DNA from: Paenisporosarcina antarctica
GTDB lineage: Bacteria > Bacillota > Bacilli > Bacillales_A > Planococcaceae
Assembly: GCF_004367585.1 (NCBI RefSeq)
Contig: NZ_CP038015.1
Span: 440,001 to 492,500 of the forward strand
Length of the DNA: 52,500 nt
Direction of reading: 5' to 3'
Of the stretch, positions 21,937 to 29,008 are shown one piece after another. The first letter of the stretch is position 1. Every line of letters begins with the position of its first letter. The notes below the pieces were generated by a model, which was not told the DNA's origin, ran no database searches, and saw nothing but the letters and a program-made list of their open reading frames with translations. A program made the position numbers and the translations under genes.

Positions 21937-22647
21937 ATGATTGATTATACGCTGAAAGTAGAACAAGAACTGCTAATTTGGAAACAGAAAATGACAAGAC
22001 AATCAGGTCCTATAAGCCGTGCAGCTAAGACTGCACAGACGAAAATAAATGGTCTTCTACCAGAAAAGTTTCATAAAGTGATGACAGAAAGCATCAAAAA
22101 CATGGTGAAAGCAACGCTTGTAGGCTCTAATTTGACGACGAAAAAACGGTCATTAACAAGTATGAGTCTCTATGAGCGCGACGAGCTATTTAAGGAAAAG
22201 CTTTCAACCTTCAGAAAAACAGCTGTTATTGAAGGTGCTGGAACAGGTGCAGGGGGAATCCTACTTGGAGTAGCTGACTTTCCGTTGCTATTATCCATTA
22301 AAATGAAGTTTCTGTTTGAAGTGGCTGCTGTGTATGGATTCGATACGAACGATTCCGAAGAACGTCTGTTCATTCTGCATATTTTCCTATTGGCTTTTTC
22401 AAGCGAGGAAAAACGAAAAGAAACATTGTTGATCATTGAAAACTGGCAGCAACAAAAATATGTGGTCGCCGATATGGACTGGCGTGAATTTCAACAGGAA
22501 TACCGTGATTACATTGATTTAGTGAAAATGTTCCAAGTGCTACCTGGAATCGGGGCAGTGATTGGCGCGTTTGCCAATTATAATTTGCTTGACCAACTCG
22601 GCGAAACGGCAATGAATTCATACCGATTGCGGTTATTACAAACTTAA
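21937..22647 (+). CDS. EcsC family protein
   Basis: A 236-aa protein of the EcsC family. The central segment with GAGTGAGGILLGVADFPLLL and the following helices up to about residue 135 match the family. A second Gly/Ala-rich helix lies near 205 (LPGIGAVIGAFANYNLL). EcsC was named in B. subtilis from the ecs ABC-transporter locus; its biochemical role is not settled, and this gene is not beside an ABC transporter. The ATG at 21937 is preceded by AAGGGGGAG; an upstream in-frame ATG at 21907 is not. Confidence 0.85.
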   Translation: MIDYTLKVEQELLIWKQKMTRQSGPISRAAKTAQTKINGLLPEKFHKVMTESIKNMVKATLVGSNLTTKKRSLTSMSLYERDELFKEKLSTFRKTAVIEGAGTGAGGILLGVADFPLLLSIKMKFLFEVAAVYGFDTNDSEERLFILHIFLLAFSSEEKRKETLLIIENWQQQKYVVADMDWREFQQEYRDYIDLVKMFQVLPGIGAVIGAFANYNLLDQLGETAMNSYRLRLLQT

Positions 22648-22666
22648 AAAAGGGGTCTTACAGAGA

Positions 22667-23464
22667 ATGATGTTAAAAAATAAATGGGTCATTTTTTTAG
22701 TTCTATTGCTAGTGATAACAGGTGGAATTATGTTCACTTTCAAAGGTAATGATGTCTTTGGGGAGAACAGCGATAAGAAAGTTATTGAAGATTCATTTAC
22801 GAACATTGAAATTTTGACAAATAATACTGCAGTAGAAATTATACCAACTAAAAGTTCAGTAGCAACAGTGGAATATTCAGGTGATACAAGTAAAAAGTCA
22901 AAATACACATTTGATGTGGATGTAAAAGGAGAAACGCTTTCTGTTCAATTTAAAGAAAGACGCCGATTTTTCTTTTCGTTTGGTTTCCCTTCTTTTGACT
23001 TGAAATTGACAGTAAGTATTCCAGAGAAACAATATGAAAGCATCCAAGTTAATAGTGACAACGGGCGAATCAATGTAGAAAATATACAAACAGATGTGGT
23101 TTTGCTAGAGACGGAAAATGGTCAGATACGGTTAAGAAATATAGAAGCCAATACTGTTAATGTTGAAACCGATAACGGTAAAGTTATTTTGGAACATGTC
23201 AAAGGTGAAATTAAGGGGAATTCGGATAATGGGAGAATCTCCTTGATAACAAATAAGTTAGACTGGCCGATTGATTTAGCAACAGACAACGGCAGTATAG
23301 AAATAAAAACTGAATCTGTGCCGACTAACGCGATAATAGATGCAGAAACGGATAACGGGAAAATCACCATTTTTGACGAAGAGAAAAACCGTGCAACTTA
23401 CGGTAAAGGGAAAAATTTGATTAAGTTACAGACAGATAATGGCCGAATAACCGTAACGAAATGA
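22667..23464 (+). CDS. DUF4097 (putative beta-solenoid) surface protein
   Basis: A 265-aa protein with one N-terminal membrane anchor (residues ~5-25) and an extracytoplasmic beta-rich domain. At least seven turns carry a D/E-N-G motif at roughly 20-residue spacing (SDNGRI, TENGQI, TDNGKV, SDNGRI, TDNGSI, TDNGKI, TDNGRI), typical of DUF4097 proteins. In several Firmicutes such proteins sit in stress-response operons, but no regulator is adjacent here. It follows the EcsC gene by only 19 nt and may be co-transcribed. ATG 22667 or 22670 could be the start. Confidence 0.87.
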   Translation: MMLKNKWVIFLVLLLVITGGIMFTFKGNDVFGENSDKKVIEDSFTNIEILTNNTAVEIIPTKSSVATVEYSGDTSKKSKYTFDVDVKGETLSVQFKERRRFFFSFGFPSFDLKLTVSIPEKQYESIQVNSDNGRINVENIQTDVVLLETENGQIRLRNIEANTVNVETDNGKVILEHVKGEIKGNSDNGRISLITNKLDWPIDLATDNGSIEIKTESVPTNAIIDAETDNGKITIFDEEKNRATYGKGKNLIKLQTDNGRITVTK

Positions 23465-23553
23465 AGTCAATCTGTTGGTCAGTTCATATTACAACTAAAT
23501 TACACTCATTCATTTGTTCTAAGAAAATTTATAGTTCATAAATGGTGCAAAGG

Positions 23554-23587
23554 AAAAGACTACATCCAAATCGGAGGTAGTCTTTTG
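23554..23587 (+). terminator. Terminator of the EcsC-DUF4097 pair
   Basis: Perfect 10-bp stem AAAAGACTAC / GTAGTCTTTT. Confidence 0.88.
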
Positions 23588-24188
23588 TTATAAATTCTAA
23601 TTTTCAGGACAAAAAAATTAAATAGGCAACATAAGATATTCATTACTGAAAGTTACTACTTGAATGATTAAACTCTACTACTTAGTTAATTATGTAGAGT
23701 AATTCATAGTGGACATATTAAAGTATAGTTTTCAAAGGGGATTAACTTTAGAAAAATTGTCAAAAAAAAAGAGGACGAAAACAAGTTATTTCTAGTCTTA
23801 AGAAAAGACACGAAAGGATAAATGAGGAGGGGGATAGAAAGGGTATCACTAATAAAAACTATGCCAATAATTCGCAATAATATACCTAAAAAGTTTTGGT
23901 TATGCAATGTAAGAGTATCTCGTCAGAATCATTAAATCATTAATTTAAAAACCCAGTTTCAAGATGCCTAGCTAAATAAACAATGAAATTCGGTTAAAAA
24001 AACATAGACATAACAAGACAAGATTGAAAAAGTATGAATATATGAAATTTAGAGTTTTTGTATTTAAAATAGTATCTATTTTTTGGTTGATTTGGTTAGG
24101 AAGGTCACACCTCCCGATAATAACTTTCATTTTTGTGAGAAGTGTATTTAAAGAATACCTTACCTTCCTTACCTAGAGTGTTTAAACT
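23588..24188. other. AT-rich stretch without a supported gene
   Basis: About 600 nt between the plus-strand DUF4097 terminator and the 3' end of a minus-strand operon. A short plus frame from 23710 reads an HTH-like fragment (RGLTLEKLSKKK) but stops after 28 codons, so it may be a relic. A GAGGAGGGGG at 23823-23832 is not followed by a usable start. An AGAGT/ACTCT inverted repeat at 24175-24190 might end the minus-strand operon. Confidence 0.5.
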
Positions 24189-24332
24189 CTACCTTCCACA
24201 ACACCCTCCTCCTCTTCGTTTTTGAATTACTCTTTTCCCACTCGAAGTAGTGTTTATTATGATAGGTTCTTTAGAGCTATTATTACTATCAATCTTGGTA
24301 GATTTTAATATTACTTTTTGTTGTTTTTTCAC
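24189..24332 (-). CDS. Small basic protein with KRRGGGCCGR tail
   Basis: A 47-aa frame that I do not recognise. It starts at GTG (24332) with a strong GGGAGGTG site 8 nt upstream and ends at TAG (24189-24191). The product starts MKKQQKVILKSTK, has a Ser/Asn/Thr-rich centre, and ends KRVIQKRRGGGCCGR. It is strongly basic, soluble and has no membrane segment. It lies 55 nt after the JAMM peptidase gene on the same strand, so the two are probably co-transcribed behind the coiled-coil gene. Such short Gly-Cys-tailed basic proteins are common among spore-coat components. A di-glycine near the C-terminus beside a JAMM peptidase also recalls ubiquitin-like substrates, although 47 residues is too short for a beta-grasp fold. 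Both readings are inference. Confidence 0.65.
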   Translation of the reverse strand: MKKQQKVILKSTKIDSNNSSKEPIIINTTSSGKRVIQKRRGGGCCGR

Positions 24333-24387
24333 ATTAATCACCTCCCTTGCTGATTTAGTATATTCAATTAAAATTATAAAGTTAGGG

Positions 24388-24804
24388 CTAACTCAATGTT
24401 TCTATTACAATAGGACATTCAAAATAAGTTGATTTTAAAATGTTATAGCATTTTATTTTTGGGATTTCTAGTTTAAAAGAAACAATCACCATTTTTACTT
24501 CTTGATCAGGGTGACTAAAAATATCATAACTAGAAGGTATTGCTGATGTAGTTGGATGTGAGTGATAAATGGCGATAACACACTCGCTCCGTTCTTCAAT
24601 TTTATTAAGAGTTTTTTCTACTACCTTCTTTTGAACAAAAAAACGATTTTCAGATTTCACCTCGTTTTCCAACTTCCAAAATGAACATATTTTATTGTTA
24701 GTACCAGCTAACAGCCCACAAGATTCATATGGAAGGTGGATACGTGCGTGCTCGATTACTTCTTTTAATAGTAAATCTGAAATTATCACTTTGTTAGTTT
24801 CCAT
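24388..24804 (-). CDS. JAMM/MPN+ metallopeptidase (JAB domain)
   Basis: A 138-aa single-domain zinc peptidase of the JAB/M67 type. All JAMM residues are present: E27 in YESCGLLAG, and the block HSHPTTSAIPSSYD with H81, H83, S91 and D94 at the canonical spacing. No signal peptide or extra domain is seen. Known relatives cut isopeptide or peptide bonds next to ubiquitin-like tails, release cysteine from sulfur carriers, or have unknown targets. It overlaps the upstream coiled-coil gene by 11 nt, implying translational coupling, and precedes the small Gly-Cys-tailed protein. The target is unknown; the neighbours suggest processing of a spore or surface protein. Confidence 0.88.
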   Translation of the reverse strand: METNKVIISDLLLKEVIEHARIHLPYESCGLLAGTNNKICSFWKLENEVKSENRFFVQKKVVEKTLNKIEERSECVIAIYHSHPTTSAIPSSYDIFSHPDQEVKMVIVSFKLEIPKIKCYNILKSTYFECPIVIETLS

Positions 24805-26350
24805 AGTGCGGTTTCTTTTTGAAAAAATTTAAAAAATTAAAAATTCCAATTTTTTTATTTTCTTGTTGTTTCTTTTCAATAGAAACATTGTTTGTGTGTC
24901 CGTTAATCATTGACAAATCAACAGGAACGTCAATTGTCTGTTCGTTAATGATTGTAGTTTCAATAGGAACATAAAATGACTGCTCGTTAATTAATGTAGG
25001 TTCAACAGAAACATCAAATGTCTGTTCGATAATCTCTGCAGCATCAACAGGAACATCAAACTTTTGTTCGATAATCACTGCAGATTCAACAGGAGCAATT
25101 GTTTGTTCGATAATCACTGCAGATTCAACAGGAGCATCAATTGATTGTTCGGTAATTTCTGCAGCTTCAACAGGAGCATCAATTGTTAGTTCTATAATCT
25201 CTGTAGAATCAACAGGAGCATCAAATGTTAGTTCGATAATCTCTGTAGAATCAACAGGAGCATCAAATGTTAGTTCGGTAATTTCTGCAGCTTCAACAGG
25301 AGCATCAAATGTTTGTTCGATAATCTCTGTAGCATCAACAGGAGCATCAAATGTTAGTTCGGTAATTTCTGCAGCTTCAACAGGAACATCAAATGTTTGT
25401 TCGGTAATTTCTGCAGCTTCAACAGGAACATCAAATGTTTGTTCGATAATCTCTGCAGGCTTAGCAGGAACATCAATTGAATCTACTTTCTTCTCATCTA
25501 TAGGGGGCACTGAAATTGTGTTAGTGATGGTAGTATTTTCTTTAAATGGTTTATTGTTAGGGAAAATAATTTTAGTAGAATGTTTTCTGGCTTTTAATGG
25601 GAGAGTAGGTGTAATTAAATTCTTCTTGTCTTTTACTAAAGAATCCTCTTTTAAACGGATAGTATTAAATGTCTTTGAGTTTACCCCTTTGTTTAGTCCT
25701 TTAATAAATTGAGTAGGTGTATATCCATGAGATGGAAAACTGTTCTTATTATAGTGTGCCTGCTCTTCTTGATCTTTATTGCGTATATCTATAAGTTCTA
25801 TTGGAGTTAACGTATTTGGTTCTTGAATAACCTTTGCGTTATTTATAAATTTCTGTAGTTGTTTATAAGATAATGGGAGATTGTTTTTTTGAATAGGAGA
25901 AATTGATATATGTTCTATGGGGGGAGTAGTATCTTTTTTTCTTGTATGCATCTCACTGACTTCATTTTTTGTATCTGCTAGTAAGGAATCTTGTGAATTT
26001 ACTGTTTCTGTAATATTTTTAACTTCATTATTCGTTAATTTCTTCATGATTAATGAAATGTCTTGATTTAACTCACCGACAGTTTGGTTAAGGGAATCAA
26101 TCTGAACTGAAAATTTTTTTTCTTTTTGCTTATACTCCTCTATTTGTATACTTTGTTTTTCGTCTAGTAATTCCATTTCTCCTTTTAAATGTGTAACTTG
26201 ATTTTTATACCCATTAAATTCGGTTTTCATAAAGAGATAGTCATCAACTGTATTTCCTGTTTTCAATGTTTCTAAGGTGTCTTTATATGTTGCGATTTTC
26301 TGCTTCAGTATGTCAATGTCTTGAGTGGAATATATCTTAGATTTTCCCAA
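24794..26350 (-). CDS. Coiled-coil protein with 14-residue tandem repeats
   Basis: A 518-aa protein that I do not recognise. Residues ~5-115 are predicted coiled coil, rich in Lys/Glu/Gln. A low-complexity linker follows to about 285. About 14 tandem repeats of 14 residues then run to ~500, with consensus E-Q-T-F-D-V-P-V-E-A-A-E-I-I; one unit has lost a residue. The end is basic (FLNFFKKKPHYGN). There is no signal peptide or membrane helix. It starts at TTG (26350), with AAGGAGTG about 8 nt upstream. It is first in the operon with the JAMM peptidase and the small basic protein, and divergent from the paralogue array. The acidic repeats and coiled coil suggest a structural scaffold; a spore-surface role is inferred. 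Confidence 0.8.
   Translation of the reverse strand: MGKSKIYSTQDIDILKQKIATYKDTLETLKTGNTVDDYLFMKTEFNGYKNQVTHLKGEMELLDEKQSIQIEEYKQKEKKFSVQIDSLNQTVGELNQDISLIMKKLTNNEVKNITETVNSQDSLLADTKNEVSEMHTRKKDTTPPIEHISISPIQKNNLPLSYKQLQKFINNAKVIQEPNTLTPIELIDIRNKDQEEQAHYNKNSFPSHGYTPTQFIKGLNKGVNSKTFNTIRLKEDSLVKDKKNLITPTLPLKARKHSTKIIFPNNKPFKENTTITNTISVPPIDEKKVDSIDVPAKPAEIIEQTFDVPVEAAEITEQTFDVPVEAAEITELTFDAPVDATEIIEQTFDAPVEAAEITELTFDAPVDSTEIIELTFDAPVDSTEIIELTIDAPVEAAEITEQSIDAPVESAVIIEQTIAPVESAVIIEQKFDVPVDAAEIIEQTFDVSVEPTLINEQSFYVPIETTIINEQTIDVPVDLSMINGHTNNVSIEKKQQENKKIGIFNFLNFFKKKPHYGN
24880..25490 (-). repeat. 42-bp tandem repeat array inside the coiled-coil gene
   Basis: About 14 copies of a 42-nt unit that keep the reading frame, seen on the plus strand as repeated CAACAGGAGCATCAAATGTT and AATTTCTGCAGC / AATCTCTGTAGA blocks. 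Central copies are nearly identical and outer copies diverge. One copy near 25085 lacks a codon. Confidence 0.92.
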
Positions 26351-26583
26351 TAATTTTCACTCCTTCTTTGTACAGTATTATAATATTAATCATGTTATAA
26401 ATACGTGACAAGTTGAAATAGGCGTATTAGTGCTTTGTTTGAACATGAAAGAAGCTAGTGCCATTAGTGAGCGAAAGGAAGATATGGATTTATAGAAAAA
26501 TTCAATATGTAGACAGAGCTTGTTATTAATAGAGACAAGTTCTCCTTATTTGGTGAGCATAAACGTTTCCTTAAATAAGGTTT

Positions 26584-26618
26584 CTACCTAAACCTTTATT
26601 TTTTATCAACGTATAGTA
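26584..26618 (+). promoter_or_regulatory. Sporulation-type promoter module 1
   Basis: CTACCTAAAC at 26584 and CGTATAGTA at 26610, start-to-start distance 26 nt, then GAATGCAAG. The same module with the same spacing precedes the other two paralogues. CGTAnnnTA resembles the CATAnnnTA -10 box of the mother-cell factor sigma-K. Confidence 0.6.
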
Positions 26619-26651
26619 GAATGCAAGAAAAAATAAGGTGGTGTTTAAAGT

Positions 26652-27326
26652 ATGAAACATAAAAAACCGATTAATTGTCCAGAGTTAATTTGTATCAATG
26701 TTGATAAGGTGTACGACTGGATTGTTAAAGAAAAGTCGTTTGACGTTACTTCTTTAGCTGATGTTCCCATTACATTTACACCGGCTGATTCAGTACCTGA
26801 TGAAGATATTGTAGGTGCGACTGTAACATGTGAAGTGAACCCAGATCCAACAACTCCGATTGAAGTCCTAGCCCGTGACGATCGTCCATTTATCATTGAT
26901 GGGACTCAAGTTACCCTTCAGCAGCTGAATATTCGTAAGAATTTTATCATTACACTTATCGTGACTTTAGCAGATGGAACGGTGTTGACTAGTGCTCCAC
27001 CAGTTGAGGGTAATGAGCCAGTAAATGCAGAATTGTTGATTTCTCGTTGTGAGCAAGTTACATTGTGTGCCCCTGTAGGAACAGAAGTTGAAATTACGTA
27101 TACGGATCTAGATTGTTTCGTGTGTACGACAGGTGCACTCGAAGTAGCTGAGGATACAATCTCATTTACTGCTTTAACGATCTCGGTAATTACGTGTCAA
27201 AGCATTCAATCGATATACCCAGTAACAGTTGAATTCTTAGCTGAGTTCTGTGAGCCTAGAGATGATATTCAACCTGAATGTCCTGCCCCAATTCGCCCAC
27301 TACAATGCCCAGTTGTTTTCCCATAG
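26652..27326 (+). CDS. Cysteine-containing paralogue 1, spore-surface-like
   Basis: A 224-aa protein of unknown function, the first of three close paralogues (others at 27760 and 31438). Shared blocks in order are ELICINVDKVYDWIVKE, GATVTCEVNP, VTLQQLNIRKNFIITLI, ISRCEQVTLCAP, EITYTDLDCFVC, ISVxTCQSIQS and a nearly identical end EFLAEFCEPRDDIQPECP to PVVFP. It has about nine cysteines, a beta-rich pattern, no signal peptide and no membrane segment. The N-terminal dozen residues (MKHKKPINCP) differ from the other copies. A cysteine-rich protein without a secretion signal behind a sporulation-like promoter suggests a cross-linked spore coat or exosporium component; this is inference. AAGGTGG lies upstream of the ATG. 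Confidence 0.8.
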   Translation: MKHKKPINCPELICINVDKVYDWIVKEKSFDVTSLADVPITFTPADSVPDEDIVGATVTCEVNPDPTTPIEVLARDDRPFIIDGTQVTLQQLNIRKNFIITLIVTLADGTVLTSAPPVEGNEPVNAELLISRCEQVTLCAPVGTEVEITYTDLDCFVCTTGALEVAEDTISFTALTISVITCQSIQSIYPVTVEFLAEFCEPRDDIQPECPAPIRPLQCPVVFP

Positions 27327-27350
27327 TTATTGAATAAATTAATAATTTCA

Positions 27351-27390
27351 AACCGTGCCTACCTTAACTTGAGGAAGGCACGGTTTTTTA
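27351..27390 (+). terminator. Terminator of paralogue 1
   Basis: AACCGTGCCT pairs perfectly with AGGCACGGTT, followed by six T. An overlapping 79-codon frame runs through this hairpin and is not a gene. The ~300 nt up to the next promoter module are otherwise empty. Confidence 0.9.
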
Positions 27391-27689
27391 TCATACTAAA
27401 AATATTTGAAATTCTAAGAGTTTTTCACTTTCAATATAAAAATGTGAACTTCAAATTAATTTATTATCTTAGTAAAGCATTGTTAATCATGTTTTCAATA
27501 AGGGACAAATTGCTTACACAAGATTTATTATGGATCTCTCTATATGGAGGTATAATCCAAAGTTGCTAATAGTCATCATCTATAAAAGAAAAATTATTAT
27601 TTATAGAGATCCCCAATTCTTTAATCAGTTTAGATAGAAACGTGTGCTTTACACGTAAAAATTAATAAATATGGAGATAAGTAAGCTTA

Positions 27690-27724
27690 CTACCTAAACA
27701 CTTTTTTTTTTTCAACGTATGCTA
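27690..27724 (+). promoter_or_regulatory. Sporulation-type promoter module 2
   Basis: CTACCTAAAC at 27690 and CGTATGCTA at 27716, again 26 nt apart, followed by CGAATGTAAG. Confidence 0.6.
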
Positions 27725-27759
27725 CGAATGTAAGTTACTAATTTAAGGAGGTGAAAAAT

Positions 27760-28422
27760 ATGCAATTTAAAAATTTAAATGGTGGTCAAGAGTTAATTTG
27801 TATCAATGTTGATAAGGTGTACGACTGGATTGTTAAAGAAAAGTCGTTTGACGTTTCTCTACCTCCTGGTACTACAATTACATTTACACCTTCGATTACC
27901 CTTGATGACGCAACTCTTGCTGGTGCGACTGTAACATGTGAAGTGAACCCAGATCCAACAACTCCGATTGAAATCCTAGCTCGTGACGATCGTCAATTTA
28001 TCATTAATGGGACTCAAGTAACTCTTCAACAGTTAAATATTCGCAAGAATTTTATCATTACACTTATCCTGACTTTAGCAAATGGAACAGTGTTGACTAG
28101 TGTACCTTCTGCAGCATTGATGATTTCTCGCTGTGAACAAGTTACATTGTGTGCCCCAGTAGGAACAGACGTTGAAATTACGTATACGGATCTAGATTGT
28201 TTCGTGTGTACGTTTGGTACACTTTCGGGAGATCCTGAAAGTATGCTCACATTTGTTGATGGTCTAACGATCTCGGTAGTTACGTGCCAAAGCATTCAAT
28301 CGACATTCCCAGTAACAGTTGAATTCTTAGCTGAGTTCTGTGAGCCAAGAGATGATATTCAACCTGAATGTCCTGCCCCAATTCGCCCACTACAATGCCC
28401 AGTTGTTTTCCCAAGCGTATAA
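27760..28422 (+). CDS. Cysteine-containing paralogue 2, spore-surface-like
   Basis: A 220-aa second member of the family, starting at the ATG at 27760 (MQFKNLNGGQELICINVDK). AAGGAGG lies 7 nt upstream; an in-frame GTG at 27751 overlaps that site and is not used. It keeps all the blocks of paralogue 1 but has a different loop after KSFDV (LPPGTTITFTPS) and a shorter segment before ISRCEQ. The last ~45 codons are almost identical at DNA level to the other copies, which indicates recent duplication or gene conversion. Confidence 0.8.
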   Translation: MQFKNLNGGQELICINVDKVYDWIVKEKSFDVSLPPGTTITFTPSITLDDATLAGATVTCEVNPDPTTPIEILARDDRQFIINGTQVTLQQLNIRKNFIITLILTLANGTVLTSVPSAALMISRCEQVTLCAPVGTDVEITYTDLDCFVCTFGTLSGDPESMLTFVDGLTISVVTCQSIQSTFPVTVEFLAEFCEPRDDIQPECPAPIRPLQCPVVFPSV

Positions 28423-28439
28423 TGGGCACCAAACATATT

Positions 28440-28472
28440 ATGAAGAGAGTATATTCTCTCTTCATTTTTTAA
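28440..28472 (+). terminator. Terminator of paralogue 2
   Basis: ATGAAGAGAG pairs with CTCTCTTCAT, followed by T. It resembles the hairpin after paralogue 3, showing that the duplicated unit includes the terminator. Confidence 0.88.
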
Positions 28473-29008
28473 TATAGGGTGTAGAATGATCCATTATAAA
28501 TTCTAATACCACAAGAGTTGTAAGGAAAAGCAGAGTGTTAAAACTAATGATTTAAGAGTTCCAAAGAAAAGTCCTTTATAATAGAAAGCCAGGGTTTTTA
28601 CCCGTCCAACAAATGGACAAGAATAATACATAACTTATTCAACTTTATTTAGGGCTAAGATTCTGTAATCAACTAGAAATTTAGCTCTTGCTAAGGAATT
28701 GTCATAGTGGTTATCCTTTTGATTTAACGGTCTCTTAAACTTAGGGTAAGTAATAGCTCATCAGTTGCTACATTATTAAATTAAGGCCATCAGTAGGCTT
28801 GGAGTATTTTTGCAGTTACAAGGTCTCGTTTAACAGATGAGAATTCGCATTGAACTAAAACTACGTCTTTTCGTTCTCCTACGTTGCATACAACAATTTC
28901 ACGGGTGTATAAATCAAGTTATTACATCCCAGAGACTCTACTATTAATTTCATATATATAGTAAAAGGGAATTACTATAAGAGTTCCCAATATGAAAAGG
29001 GTGAGGTA
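28473..29008. other. Intergenic stretch without recognised genes
   Basis: About 535 nt. I find no reading frame with a ribosome binding site on either strand. CATATATATAGTA just over 50 nt before the next gene is a weak candidate for a sporulation-type -10 box. Confidence 0.5.

Noticed and set aside
24250-24432. 60-codon plus-strand frame
   Set aside because: No binding site; overlaps the supported minus-strand small gene and the JAMM gene.
24388-24804. Anti-phage ubiquitin-like conjugation operon (E1-E2-JAB type)
   Set aside because: The JAMM gene has no E1, E2 or nucleotidyltransferase neighbour; adjacent genes look structural. Only the small di-glycine tail keeps a weaker form of the idea alive.
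27330-27569. 79-codon frame after paralogue 1
   Set aside because: It starts without a binding site and reads through a perfect terminator hairpin; composition is AT-driven.
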